Positions 21,970 to 28,727 of a stretch of DNA of 31,853 nt are shown in pieces. Position 1 is the first letter of the stretch; each line of letters opens with the position of its first letter. Position numbers and translations under genes: made by a program. The stretch comes from a virus. Under the pieces are notes generated by a model. The model saw only the letters and a list, made by a program, of their open reading frames with translations, searched no databases and was not told the origin of the DNA. Where the stretch lies: the IMG/VR virus record IMGVR_UViG_3300038425_000058, positions 1-31,853 of that record; one strand, 5' to 3'.

Positions 21970-22753
21970 AGCATTTTCCTGTGTAATCGGGCGAGATAAG
22001 AAGGTTATTTGGAAGATGGGGGTCGATTCCCATGAAGACCTCCTAAAGATCGCCGGCTACAAGGATGATACCAGGGATCCGGAGATAATTGAGTTTGCCC
22101 GAATCGAGAGCGCCCCCAAGAACGGCTCCTATCTTGAGCCCGATAAATGGGTCTTCAAGATTGATATGGACATCACGCCGAAGTGGTGGACGCTGGCGCA
22201 TAAACGGGCCTGCGAGAGGGCGCATAAGGCATGGCTGAAGAAACTGGAAAAGATCCTTGTGAGAAAGGCCATTGTGAATCCCCTTACCCTTCAGCCACCG
22301 GAGATCACCCCGGAGATCCTCCAGCTCCTGAAAGAATGGGACTCGGTCAGGGACTCGGTCTGGGACTCGGTCAAGGACTCGGCCTGGGCCGCGGTCGGGG
22401 ACTCGGTCTGGGACTCGGCCTGGGACTCGGTCAGGGACTCGGTCTGGGACTCGGTCAAGGACTCGGTCTGGGACTCGGTCGGGGACTCGGCCTGGGACTC
22501 GGTCAGGGACTCGGCCTGGGACTCGGTCAGGGACTCGGCCTGGGCCTATACCGGGTCGTTCTTTGTCCTTCCGAGAAAGGCATGGAAATACACCGAGAAG
22601 ATTCCGGGAAAGGAGTATCCCTTCAAACCCGCCGTCACCCTCTGGGAACTCGGGTTAGTTGCCTCCTTTGACGGGAAGATCTGGAGGCTACACGGTGGCA
22701 AGGATGCGAAGATCCTCTGGGTGGGGACTGCGAAAGACCTGGAGGTGACCTGA
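21962..22753 (+). CDS. phage protein with 17 DSVW-type tetrapeptide repeats
   Basis: 263 residues from ATG 21962, chosen for the AAGGAGGGA 7 bases upstream and the MCKAFSC opening typical, as I recall, of a phage hypothetical family (MCK.FS...V...D.HedL). The N-terminal domain (1-120) contains WVFKIDMDITPKWWT. Residues about 127-194 are 17 tetrapeptides of the form [DA]-[SA]-[VA]-[WRKG]. A C-terminal domain (about 200-263) has strand-rich ILWVGTAKDLEV. Regular four-residue repeats suggest a beta-solenoid or a flat repetitive surface. Function unknown. Confidence 0.75.
   Translation: MCKAFSCVIGRDKKVIWKMGVDSHEDLLKIAGYKDDTRDPEIIEFARIESAPKNGSYLEPDKWVFKIDMDITPKWWTLAHKRACERAHKAWLKKLEKILVRKAIVNPLTLQPPEITPEILQLLKEWDSVRDSVWDSVKDSAWAAVGDSVWDSAWDSVRDSVWDSVKDSVWDSVGDSAWDSVRDSAWDSVRDSAWAYTGSFFVLPRKAWKYTEKIPGKEYPFKPAVTLWELGLVASFDGKIWRLHGGKDAKILWVGTAKDLEVT
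22340..22543 (+). repeat. 17 tandem 12-base repeats
   Basis: Units of GACTCGGTCTGG with variation mainly in the last three bases (TGG, AGG, AAG, GGG) and GTC/GCC in the middle. They encode the DSVW/DSVR repeats. Perfect 12-base phasing keeps the frame on expansion or contraction. No unique spacers, so not a CRISPR array. Confidence 0.9.
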
Positions 22754-22971
22754 TGCCCGACTACGAGGTCTCTGTCATGGTCAGGGTCAAAGAAATGTCC
22801 GCCGGGGGAGATGCAACAGGGACTACCTACACACATCCTTTCGATTCGATCACAGTCGGGGGGGGCGGTATCGAGGATCCCGCGCTCCTCTCTGCGGCCC
22901 TGAAGGATGCGACTCGTCAGTATGAGGAAGAGGCCGCGGCCCGGGCAGCCCAGACTACCCTCCGGGTGTAA
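22753..22971 (+). CDS. small hypothetical protein
   Basis: 72 residues. N-terminal strand (DYEVSVMVRVKEM), a Gly-rich loop (VGGGGIEDP) and a C-terminal amphipathic helix (LLSAALKDATRQYEEEAAARA). Starts at the stop of the repeat protein gene. No recognised family. Confidence 0.6.
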   Translation: MPDYEVSVMVRVKEMSAGGDATGTTYTHPFDSITVGGGGIEDPALLSAALKDATRQYEEEAAARAAQTTLRV

Positions 22972-22974
22972 CAA

Positions 22975-23088
22975 ATGACCCGCGAAGGGACCCTAACTCA
23001 TCTCGAGTGGGGCTGCTACTTCCTGATGGTCTCCGCTATGCTGCTCGCGCTGACGGCCGTGGGGATCGGGGGGGCGATACCCCTATGA
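22975..23088 (+). CDS. small single-pass membrane protein
   Basis: 37 residues with one hydrophobic segment (CYFLMVSAMLLALTAVGIGG, about 14-33) and a short polar N-terminus. Stop overlaps the next ATG (CTATGA). Could be a small membrane protein modulating the host or lysis, but it lies far from the lysis-like cassette. Too short for the usual gene finders. Confidence 0.55.
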   Translation: MTREGTLTHLEWGCYFLMVSAMLLALTAVGIGGAIPL

Positions 23089-23753
23089 GCCCCGGGAGAT
23101 GTCAGATTTTTGATAAGCGGAACGCCCGGCAGGCTCATCCAGGGGTTTGCCCGGAAGAGATTCGGACCATCAACCACCGGAAGAAGCTGGAGGATATCTG
23201 GGCTTCCCCGGAATGGAAGGCGGCGGAGGCGGCATGGCTCCCCGGGAAAGTCTGTATCTGGTGCGGGAGGCCCGCCCAGGTTCCGCATCACTCCTCCCTG
23301 GATGACTACGGGAAGCCCGAGTATATCAACCTCTACCTCTCGGGCTGCCGCCCGATGTGCGCGAAATGTCACCACCATCTCCATCGGGGTGAAGTTCTCT
23401 GCCCGAAGTGCAAGGAACGCTATACGAAGCAAGGAAATGAGACCTGCTTCCGCTGTCTCCCCCCGGAGATGAAGCGGGCCCTCCGGCAGATTCGCCGGGA
23501 TCGGAAGGACTCCCGGGAGAAGTTCAGGCGGGAGAATGACCGGGACTTCCGGCAGCGGTTGAAGGAAGGGCGTTATCCTACTCCGACCGCTGAAGAGGTC
23601 CGGGCCCATCCGAACATCGACCGAATGATCATCGACCTCGGATGTCACCTGGATTGCCCGCACCTCTACGAGTGCGTGACCCAGAAGATGCGCTGTGCTC
23701 CGAACCGGGTAAGCCTCTGGACAGCATGGCAGAAGGCGGGGGCGATGGCGTGA
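23085..23753 (+). CDS. HNH-type zinc endonuclease-like protein
   Basis: 222 residues from ATG 23085 (ORF extends upstream, but this start overlaps the previous stop). CIWCG (57-61), VPHH (66-69), CRPMCAKCHHHLHRG (88-102) match an HNH/beta-beta-alpha-metal nuclease core with paired cysteines. A second zinc pair (CPKC 106-109, CFRC 121-124) and a basic helix (RQIRRDRKDSREKFRREN) follow, then a Cys-containing C-terminal part. Homing-type or genome-processing nuclease; not next to a terminase in this window. Confidence 0.75.
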   Translation: MSPGRCQIFDKRNARQAHPGVCPEEIRTINHRKKLEDIWASPEWKAAEAAWLPGKVCIWCGRPAQVPHHSSLDDYGKPEYINLYLSGCRPMCAKCHHHLHRGEVLCPKCKERYTKQGNETCFRCLPPEMKRALRQIRRDRKDSREKFRRENDRDFRQRLKEGRYPTPTAEEVRAHPNIDRMIIDLGCHLDCPHLYECVTQKMRCAPNRVSLWTAWQKAGAMA

Positions 23754-24085
23754 ATCGAAATTACACATTGAAAGAGATCCTCCTCTTCAAACGGGCCCTC
23801 AAAGCCAGGGGGGAAGCCGATCAATTTAACATGGTAAAGGAGGAGTGCGCCGAGCTCATCGTTGCGGTTTCCCATCTCATGCGCAGGCCAAAAGGGAACC
23901 GGAACCGAGTTATCACCCAGGTAATCGGGGAGATGGTGGATGTAGATCTTATGATGGGGGAACTACAGCAGGCCCTCATCGAGGAGACTGGTGAGGCCCG
24001 ATTCGGATATATCTACCAGCTCGCTCGGGAGACCAAGGGCCGAAGAATTGAGGCGCTCCTCCTTACATCGGAGGGACGGGAATGA
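23750..24085 (+). CDS. MazG-like nucleotide pyrophosphohydrolase-type protein
   Basis: 111 residues from GTG 23750 (GTGA overlap with the HNH gene). 'MVKEECAELIVAVSHLMR' and 'IGEMVDVDLMMGELQQAL' give the E-x-x-E and E-x-x-D pattern of MazG/dUTPase-type all-alpha NTP pyrophosphatases. These bind Mg and cleave nucleotides; in viruses they may adjust nucleotide pools or alarmones. Length fits a single MazG-like domain. Overlaps the DUF3310 gene. Confidence 0.7.
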   Translation: MNRNYTLKEILLFKRALKARGEADQFNMVKEECAELIVAVSHLMRRPKGNRNRVITQVIGEMVDVDLMMGELQQALIEETGEARFGYIYQLARETKGRRIEALLLTSEGRE

Positions 24086-24336
24086 CTGGCGATCCAATAT
24101 TCCATCCCCCGCATTATAATCAGGGCCGTATCGAGGCTATCGACGCTATCGAGGCATCTATGAGCTCCGAGGCATTCTTGGGGTTCTGTAAGGGGTGCGC
24201 GATGAAGTATATCTGGCGGGCCGGGATGAAGATCCCAGACAAGACTGCCGAGGACTTCAGAAAGGCGGTGTGGTATCTGGAGCGTGCCGCGGTCGCCGTT
24301 GAGAATATGCAGAAAATGAAGGGGGCCGTCCGATGA
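24082..24336 (+). CDS. DUF3310 protein
   Basis: 84 residues with the DUF3310 signature: HPPHYNQGRIEAIDAI near the start, FCKGCAMKYIWRAGMK in the middle and EDFRKAVWYLERA near the end. DUF3310 proteins are common in phage nucleotide and replication gene clusters; some are annotated as nucleotide kinase-like but the activity is unclear. Overlaps its neighbours on both sides by 4 bases, which also include a MazG-like gene. Confidence 0.85.
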   Translation: MTGDPIFHPPHYNQGRIEAIDAIEASMSSEAFLGFCKGCAMKYIWRAGMKIPDKTAEDFRKAVWYLERAAVAVENMQKMKGAVR

Positions 24337-24743
24337 CCGCGAACAGCGTGAAGGCTCGGAAGGCGAAGGCCCGGGTCTGTCAGGATATGGTCTCGAATGC
24401 CGTCCGGGATGCCTTTGGGCTCACCGCGGATGATATCAGGTCGACCCCGATGGGTCTCCAGGGGGAGGACGTGCTCTTCCTCTCTGGGCGGGCCCGGGCG
24501 GTCTTCCCCTTCGCGGTCGAATGCCAGAACGCGGACGCCACCCTCTTCTGGGCAAAGTGGCGGCAAGCCGAGCGTCATAGCGAGAAGCTGAAGCTCCCCC
24601 CTCTCTTCGTCTTCAAGAACCCCAGAATGGCTCGGGGACAGGAGTTCGTCATGCTCGAGTGGAAGACCTTCCTGGAGATCCTCAAGTCCCGGGAGGAGGT
24701 CTCGATAAAGATGAGGGCCCTGGAGGACCGGCTCAATGGCTAA
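24333..24743 (+). CDS. PD-(D/E)XK nuclease-like protein, possible Holliday junction resolvase
   Basis: 136 residues. N-terminal basic helix (NSVKARKAKARVCQDMV) as in phage resolvase-like nucleases, then GLQGEDVLFL with Asp46 and FPFAVECQN with Glu63-x-Gln65, followed by a helix (LFWAKWRQAE) and a strand (PPLFVFKN). This is the PD-(D/E)XK order, with Gln in place of the usual Lys, a variant that occurs in this superfamily. Could process recombination or replication intermediates. Confidence 0.7.
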   Translation: MTANSVKARKAKARVCQDMVSNAVRDAFGLTADDIRSTPMGLQGEDVLFLSGRARAVFPFAVECQNADATLFWAKWRQAERHSEKLKLPPLFVFKNPRMARGQEFVMLEWKTFLEILKSREEVSIKMRALEDRLNG

Positions 24744-24999
24744 CGTCTGGGTTATCTGCCCTCACTGCGGGGCTCGGAGAATGGCGATCCCCGGGGCCGA
24801 GACCTTCCTCTGCTTCTTCTGCAATAAGAGGAGCCCGGTAGCGGGGCATGAGAAGAAGATCGGCCCCATCAAGGTCAAGGACCTAACCCTTGATAACAAC
24901 GCCGAGCGGGTCCGCCCCGAATGGGTCCATGGGGGCCCACCGCGGCGGCATGGGTTCGTCAAAGCCAGCGATCTCCCGCGGCGGGAGGGACTTCGATGA
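24736..24999 (+). CDS. zinc ribbon protein
   Basis: 87 residues. ICPHCGARRM (about 7-16) and FLCFFCNKRS (about 24-33) form one zinc ribbon; the rest is a basic, Pro-rich tail. Overlaps its neighbours. One of several tiny zinc ribbons in this operon. Confidence 0.7.
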   Translation: MANVWVICPHCGARRMAIPGAETFLCFFCNKRSPVAGHEKKIGPIKVKDLTLDNNAERVRPEWVHGGPPRRHGFVKASDLPRREGLR

Positions 25000-25277
25000 G
25001 CCAGCTCCAGATACGGCAGGCGGTGAAGTGGTCCGCTCCCTGGATGAAACCGGAGCGGAAGGCCCTCGCCGCCTTTCTCAAGAAATCGAAGATCTTGAAG
25101 GGTCGGACCATCGTAGGCATCGGGACCATCATGGGGGCCCTGGATGGCGATACAACCACAACGGCCGGCCTCCAGGGGCGATACCTCCTGCGGCTCATCA
25201 GCTACACCATGCACGATCTTGGCTGGACGGTCCACACGGTCGGGCGGGGGGGGAAGATTTCCTCATGGAAAAAGTAG
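24996..25277 (+). CDS. hypothetical protein
   Basis: 93 residues from ATG 24996 (GATGA overlap). Basic start (QIRQAVKWSAPWMKPERKALAAFLKKSK), then IVGIGTIMGALDGDTTTTAGLQGRYLLRLI. No recognised domain. Ends 13 bases inside the next gene. Confidence 0.6.
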   Translation: MSQLQIRQAVKWSAPWMKPERKALAAFLKKSKILKGRTIVGIGTIMGALDGDTTTTAGLQGRYLLRLISYTMHDLGWTVHTVGRGGKISSWKK

Positions 25278-25447
25278 AGGTAGACTCCCCTTTCCGGTCG
25301 ATTCACGTTGATCAGATCGCCCGCATAAAGGCTCACGGTCAGAAGATTTGGGAGAAGACCACGCCATTCCCTGACGAGACCGCGAAGGACATGAAGGACG
25401 AGGTGCTCGCCTTCCTTGCTACCATCCAGGAGGTTGAGACGCGATGA
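25265..25447 (+). CDS. small hypothetical protein
   Basis: 60 residues from ATG 25265, nested over the end of the previous gene. Charged, helical (IHVDQIARIKAHGQKIWEK, AKDMKDEVLAFLATIQEV). Ends with a GATGA overlap. Coding supported by the overlaps; family unknown. Confidence 0.55.
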   Translation: MEKVEVDSPFRSIHVDQIARIKAHGQKIWEKTTPFPDETAKDMKDEVLAFLATIQEVETR

Positions 25448-25680
25448 AGGTTGCACCGCTCGGGGCCGAGGGAACCAAGAAGGTATCCCTCGGGATGGTC
25501 CTGAAGGAGCTCAACCAGCGGGACGGGATCCCAGAATACTCCAAGGAGGCACGGAGACGGATGGGCAGGAACTCGATGGGGCGGCCATCCCGGGAGACCC
25601 GCCTCAAGACCAGCGCAACCCTCCGAGCTTGGCATGGAAGAGGCAAGGGCGGTCCGCGCCCAGGGGAGGGGCGGTCATGA
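25444..25680 (+). CDS. small basic hypothetical protein
   Basis: 78 residues, strongly basic (SKEARRRMGRNSMGRPSRETRLK), possibly a helix-turn-helix or nucleic-acid-binding tail (VSLGMVLKELNQRDGIPEYSKEA). Stop overlaps the next ATG. Not recognised. Confidence 0.6.
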   Translation: MKVAPLGAEGTKKVSLGMVLKELNQRDGIPEYSKEARRRMGRNSMGRPSRETRLKTSATLRAWHGRGKGGPRPGEGRS

Positions 25681-25904
25681 CTCAAAATCGAATTATGGAA
25701 TCCATATTACTTTATTTCACGCCTAAAGGGAATTACGGAATCCGTGATCCTTTGGTAGTAGTAGTAGCTAGGAGAAATTACGGATACTATAATACTATAA
25801 TTCCCTCGGGTGTTTTCCGGAAACTTGGAAACTCGGTTTCCATAATTCTGTCACCGGCGATAAATACGGATACCGTATTACCGCAATTCGGGGGGGCCTC
25901 ATGA
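25677..25904 (+). CDS. AT-rich small ORF over a palindrome cluster; coding doubtful
   Basis: 75 residues in an ATGA-to-ATGA position, so it fits the operon. But its DNA is unlike its neighbours: 78 of the 200 bases at 25681-25880 are G or C (39%), against clearly higher content around it, and it holds five dyads. The protein ends NTIIPSGVFRKLGNSVSIILSP, reminiscent of an AbrB/MazE-type swapped-hairpin segment ('IP..vr.kLg....v'). It may be a transferred small gene or simply an open frame across a regulatory element. Confidence 0.45.
   Translation: MTQNRIMESILLYFTPKGNYGIRDPLVVVVARRNYGYYNTIIPSGVFRKLGNSVSIILSPAINTDTVLPQFGGAS
25694..25879. repeat. cluster of five dyad-symmetric sites in an AT-rich island
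   Basis: Perfect palindromes or inverted repeats: TATGGAATCCATA (25694-25706), ACGGAATCCGT (25735-25745), TTTCCGGAAA (25814-25823), TGGAAAC-TCG-GTTTCCA (25826-25842), AATACGG-ATA-CCGTATT (25863-25879). A half-site TTACGGATA lies at 25778-25786. TACTATAA occurs twice around 25785-25800. Most share a GGA/TCC core. This resembles an operator array, iteron-type origin or recombination site. Confidence 0.7.
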
Positions 25905-26254
25905 GGCGCGGCCCAAAGCAGAAATACCGGGAGCGGGAGCGGCTTATCCTCTCCATCGAGAAGGTTGAGCTGGAGATCCTGGAGCTCGGAAATGTCCCCT
26001 ACCAGAAGATCCTCCAGAATACCCTGAAGGAGATCGTCCGGGGGCAGGTTGAAAAGGGGCATATCACCGAGAAGAAACTTAAGGAACTCTCCGAGGTGGA
26101 GGAGATCGCGGCCCAACGCTGCGAGTTAAACTGCGAAGAGCACCGAAGCCGGGCCCGGGAATACCAGTTGATAACCTCCCTTATTCAGAAGAAGCATGCC
26201 CGGCCGGTCGCCCTGGAGAGACCCCTCGTAGACTCAAAGGAGGCGAGTGGATGA
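25901..26254 (+). CDS. hypothetical helical protein
   Basis: 117 residues, start in a CATGA overlap with the AT-rich ORF. Highly charged helices (RERERLILSIEKVELEILELG, EKKLKELSEVEEIAAQRCEL). A coiled-coil protein of unknown role. Overlaps the next gene by 4 bases. Confidence 0.65.
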   Translation: MRRGPKQKYRERERLILSIEKVELEILELGNVPYQKILQNTLKEIVRGQVEKGHITEKKLKELSEVEEIAAQRCELNCEEHRSRAREYQLITSLIQKKHARPVALERPLVDSKEASG

Positions 26255-26427
26255 GGGAAGGAACGGTCAGCTTGGAAGAGAAGGTCACGACCTATACCTT
26301 CTGCCCTGGGTGCGGCTGGATCTTCTGGATCTTCAAGACGGCGCTCCTCGGAAGGGCCCGGTGCCCGAAGTGCGGCCATCGGTTCTACGCGAAGCACCCG
26401 GCCGGGGTGCGGGCGGACTCGGCATGA
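26251..26427 (+). CDS. small zinc ribbon protein
   Basis: 58 residues. FCPGCGWIFWIFK and RCPKCGHRFYAK place two CxxC pairs about 18 residues apart, a rubredoxin/zinc-ribbon knuckle pair. Ends in an ATGA overlap with the methyltransferase gene. Confidence 0.7.
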   Translation: MREGTVSLEEKVTTYTFCPGCGWIFWIFKTALLGRARCPKCGHRFYAKHPAGVRADSA

Positions 26428-26933
26428 TAATCTCCCGTGCAGTAGCGGCCCCTTCCCGCTGGACATTCACCATTCGACCCATCGCCGAGCTCGTCAAGAG
26501 ATATGTCGGGGATGGAATGGGGTGGGTCGACCCCTTCGCCGGCATGAATAGCCCGGCCGAGCTTACGAATGACATGGACCCGGAGACCCCGGCGATGTGC
26601 CACATGGAGGCGGGCGAGTTCTGCGCGGCGCTGGTAGGAACCTTCGCCGGGGTCCTCTTTGATCCACCCTACTCGAAGCGGCAGATATCCGAGCATTACA
26701 AAGCGTGCGGGAAGAAAGCGACCTCCCTGGATACATCAGATCGGTTCTATAACCGAGTGAAGAATCCGATCTGTGATAAGATCCGGCCGGGCGGCCTCGC
26801 CATCTCTTTCGGATGGAATTCTCACGGCTTCGGGCAGTCCAGGGGATTCGAGATCATCGAGATCCTGCTGGTCAGCCACGGCCAGGGGCACAACGACACG
26901 ATCGTAACGGTTGAAAGGAAGGTCTCGCCATGA
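26424..26933 (+). CDS. adenine-specific DNA methyltransferase-like protein
   Basis: 169 residues. VDPFAGMNSPAELTND (35-50) resembles the cofactor-side loop and FDPPYSKRQISEHYK (79-93) carries the catalytic DPPY motif of N6-adenine methyltransferases. 'FDPPYS.RQ..E.Y' occurs, as I recall, in a phage and bacterial MTase family of similar size. No restriction enzyme partner is seen, so it probably modifies viral DNA for protection or regulation. Overlaps the next methyltransferase by 4 bases. Confidence 0.75.
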   Translation: MIISRAVAAPSRWTFTIRPIAELVKRYVGDGMGWVDPFAGMNSPAELTNDMDPETPAMCHMEAGEFCAALVGTFAGVLFDPPYSKRQISEHYKACGKKATSLDTSDRFYNRVKNPICDKIRPGGLAISFGWNSHGFGQSRGFEIIEILLVSHGQGHNDTIVTVERKVSP

Positions 26934-27664
26934 GCGGTGAAGACTGCGGGGCCCGGGCCTGGAAGGAGATGCACTCGAGGACGCTCTTCACCGAGGATTG
27001 CGATATCGGCATGGCGCGGATCCCGGACGGCTCCATCGACCTGATCCTCACGGATCCGCCCTACCTGCAGGAGACGTATCAGCAAGCCTACGGGACCCTC
27101 GCCCGGCATGCCGCCCGGATCCTCAAGCCTTCGGGCTTCCTCGTCACCTACTCGGCCCACTTCTATCTTCCCTGGGTGATGGGGCTCCTCTCGCAAAGTC
27201 TCGAGTGGTATTGGCTAATGGTGCAGGAGAACCGCGCACCGCGGGCCCGAATATGGAATCGGAACCTCACCGCGGCCTACAAGCCGATCCTCATCTTCCA
27301 AAAGGCTCCGCTGAAAAAGCAAGAATGGTTTGGGGTTGATATCCTGCCGAGGAGCTACATGGAGAAGCGGTATCATAAATGGCAGCAGTCTCTCAAGGAG
27401 GCCCTCTACCTCGCCGAGCTCTACGGGCATCCAGGGGATACGGTTCTGGACCCCTTCGCGGGCTCGGGGACCTCCCTCCTGGCAGCCGAGCTCCTGGGGA
27501 TGCCCTGGATGGGCTTCGAGATCGACCCGAAGGTTGCCGAGACCGCCCGGGGCCGGCTGTCACAGACGACCCTTGCGGACCTCCCTCCAAAGACCCTGAT
27601 GAGGCCCGCCCGGGCGGTCGATGGGCGGAAGACTAAAGGAACAACCCTGAAGGGATGGGCATGA
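26930..27664 (+). CDS. DNA methyltransferase, beta-class (DPPY before FAGSG)
   Basis: 244 residues. Catalytic TDPPYL at 41-46 precedes the S-adenosylmethionine-binding loop DPFAGSGTSLLAAELLG at 174-190, the motif order of beta-class N6-adenine/N4-cytosine methyltransferases; DPPY favours N6-adenine. GFEIDPKVAETA (195-206) completes motif II. The target-recognition region lies between. Full length for a solitary viral enzyme, with no cognate nuclease nearby. Confidence 0.85.
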   Translation: MSGEDCGARAWKEMHSRTLFTEDCDIGMARIPDGSIDLILTDPPYLQETYQQAYGTLARHAARILKPSGFLVTYSAHFYLPWVMGLLSQSLEWYWLMVQENRAPRARIWNRNLTAAYKPILIFQKAPLKKQEWFGVDILPRSYMEKRYHKWQQSLKEALYLAELYGHPGDTVLDPFAGSGTSLLAAELLGMPWMGFEIDPKVAETARGRLSQTTLADLPPKTLMRPARAVDGRKTKGTTLKGWA

Positions 27665-27906
27665 CTCTACCAGAGGATGACGGCTCGGAGGAGTATCGAG
27701 CCTGGAAGGAGACCTTTGATCGCGTAATGAAGGCCCAGGAAGAGCACCAGGAATTTATAAAAACCCACCGGGCCCGCGGGAAATGCCTCCGCTGCCCGGA
27801 GCGGAAATATCTTCGATGCGGCATAACTGAAGCCTATTGCGTCGACCAGATGAAGACCTGTCGCCCGGTCCGAGATGGGCGGCATCTTGTAGGGGCCTTC
27901 GCATGA
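27661..27906 (+). CDS. small Cys-rich protein
   Basis: 81 residues from ATG 27661 (ATGA overlap; ATG 27655 is also in frame). Charged helix (YRAWKETFDRVMKAQEEHQEF) followed by CLRCPERKYLRCGITEAYCVDQMKTC split over about 30 residues, a likely metal site. Unknown family. Overlaps the ASCH gene by 4 bases. Confidence 0.6.
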   Translation: MTLPEDDGSEEYRAWKETFDRVMKAQEEHQEFIKTHRARGKCLRCPERKYLRCGITEAYCVDQMKTCRPVRDGRHLVGAFA

Positions 27907-28274
27907 CCCGCAACATCAGCTTCAGCGCCACCACGGAGCAGGTCAGGGCCAGAACGAAGGAAGTAACCAGAAGGACCGGCTGGAAGGACCTCTCCTCGGG
28001 CGAGGTCCTCTGCGCTGTGGAGAAAGGGCAGGGATTGAAGAAGGGCGAGAAAGTTACGCGGATCTGCTTCATTGAGATCCGAGGGGTCCGCTCGGAGCGG
28101 CTCGGGAGGATCCTGGATGACCCCGTATATGGCCGGCAAGAGATGATCCTCGAAGGCTTCCCTGGTCGGAACCCCGCGGACTTCTGCGCGATGTTCGTCA
28201 AGATGAACCACCTCGATTCAGTCGACGCGGTGATTAAGAGGATCCGCTTCGGCTACGTCGATAGGAGATGGTAG
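27903..28274 (+). CDS. ASCH-domain-like protein
   Basis: 123 residues. 'NISFSATTEQVRARTKEVTRRTGWKDL' followed by 'GQGLKKGEKVTRICFIEIRGVRSERL' and 'EGFPGRNPADFCAMFVKMN' matches the phage ASCH pattern (FS.tt.q.r.rtKtVTRR.gw....G..l.av.kg.gLKkGekv). ASCH domains have a PUA-like barrel and probably bind RNA or modified nucleotides. Last gene of the operon before P3. Confidence 0.8.
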   Translation: MTRNISFSATTEQVRARTKEVTRRTGWKDLSSGEVLCAVEKGQGLKKGEKVTRICFIEIRGVRSERLGRILDDPVYGRQEMILEGFPGRNPADFCAMFVKMNHLDSVDAVIKRIRFGYVDRRW

Positions 28275-28334
28275 CGTATAGTCTTGTATCCCAATGCTAT
28301 ACTATAAAATATAGGGACGCTGCTATCCCTTATC
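28275..28334 (+). promoter_or_regulatory. archaeal promoter P3 of the lysis-like operon with operator motifs
   Basis: TATA box TATAAAAT (28303-28310) 25 bases before ATG 28335, with no ribosome binding site, so leaderless. CTATACTATA (28297-28306) is the reverse complement of TATAGTATAG; extended, its opposite strand reads TATAGTATAGCATTG, 14 of 15 bases the same as P1. TATAGTCTTGTAT (28277-28289) matches TATAGCGTTGTAT at P1 (1019-1031). ATAGGGAC is shared with P2. Confidence 0.75.
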
Positions 28335-28706
28335 ATGGATCCGATTGTCCTCTACGAAATCGCCGCCCTCGCCCTCGGCGCAGTTGGCGGGTATCTGGTC
28401 GCCGGCAAGCTCTCCGCTGCGGCTCTCCAGGATGCAAAGCAGTTGATCGAAGACGGGGCTGTCCTCGCCGCGGGAGTGGCTGCCGTCATGGATGAGATCC
28501 AGGCGGGGAACGTCTCGCCCGCGGACCTTCAGGCCGTTGTGAAACAGGCCAAGGCCGTCCTCCAGGACCTCGAAACCATCTTTGAGCTCTTCAAGAAGGA
28601 CCCTGCGGCCGCGGTCGGTGCGATGGAGGCCCAGAAGGTCAAGGTAGAGCAGCTCGTCCAGAGAGTCAAGTTCCCCCTTGCCCCACCGTATGAGGGCCCC
28701 GCCTAA
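28335..28706 (+). CDS. holin-like small membrane protein
   Basis: 123 residues with an N-terminal transmembrane segment (LYEIAALALGAVGGYLVAG, about 6-24) and a long helical, charged C-terminal part. It is first in the operon, directly before a predicted peptidase, so it may release or present that enzyme at the membrane (holin-type role). One clear membrane pass plus cytoplasmic helices is compatible with a class III holin or a membrane anchor. No family recognised. Confidence 0.6.
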   Translation: MDPIVLYEIAALALGAVGGYLVAGKLSAAALQDAKQLIEDGAVLAAGVAAVMDEIQAGNVSPADLQAVVKQAKAVLQDLETIFELFKKDPAAAVGAMEAQKVKVEQLVQRVKFPLAPPYEGPA

Positions 28707-28707
28707 T

Positions 28708-28718
28708 CCTTTTTTCCC
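28708..28718 (+). terminator. T run between holin-like and peptidase genes
   Basis: Six T (28710-28715) followed by CCCGGG. May reduce read-through after the first gene. GGTGA downstream is the next ribosome binding site. Confidence 0.35.
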
Positions 28719-28727
28719 GGGTGAACC

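Noticed and set aside
22340-22543. CRISPR array
   Set aside because: Units are contiguous 12-base repeats without spacers, lying in a coding frame. No array is visible elsewhere in the window.
22231-22671. 146-codon ORF with GLGLGQ repeats
   Set aside because: Another frame of the 12-base repeat in the DSVW gene; low complexity and no start context.
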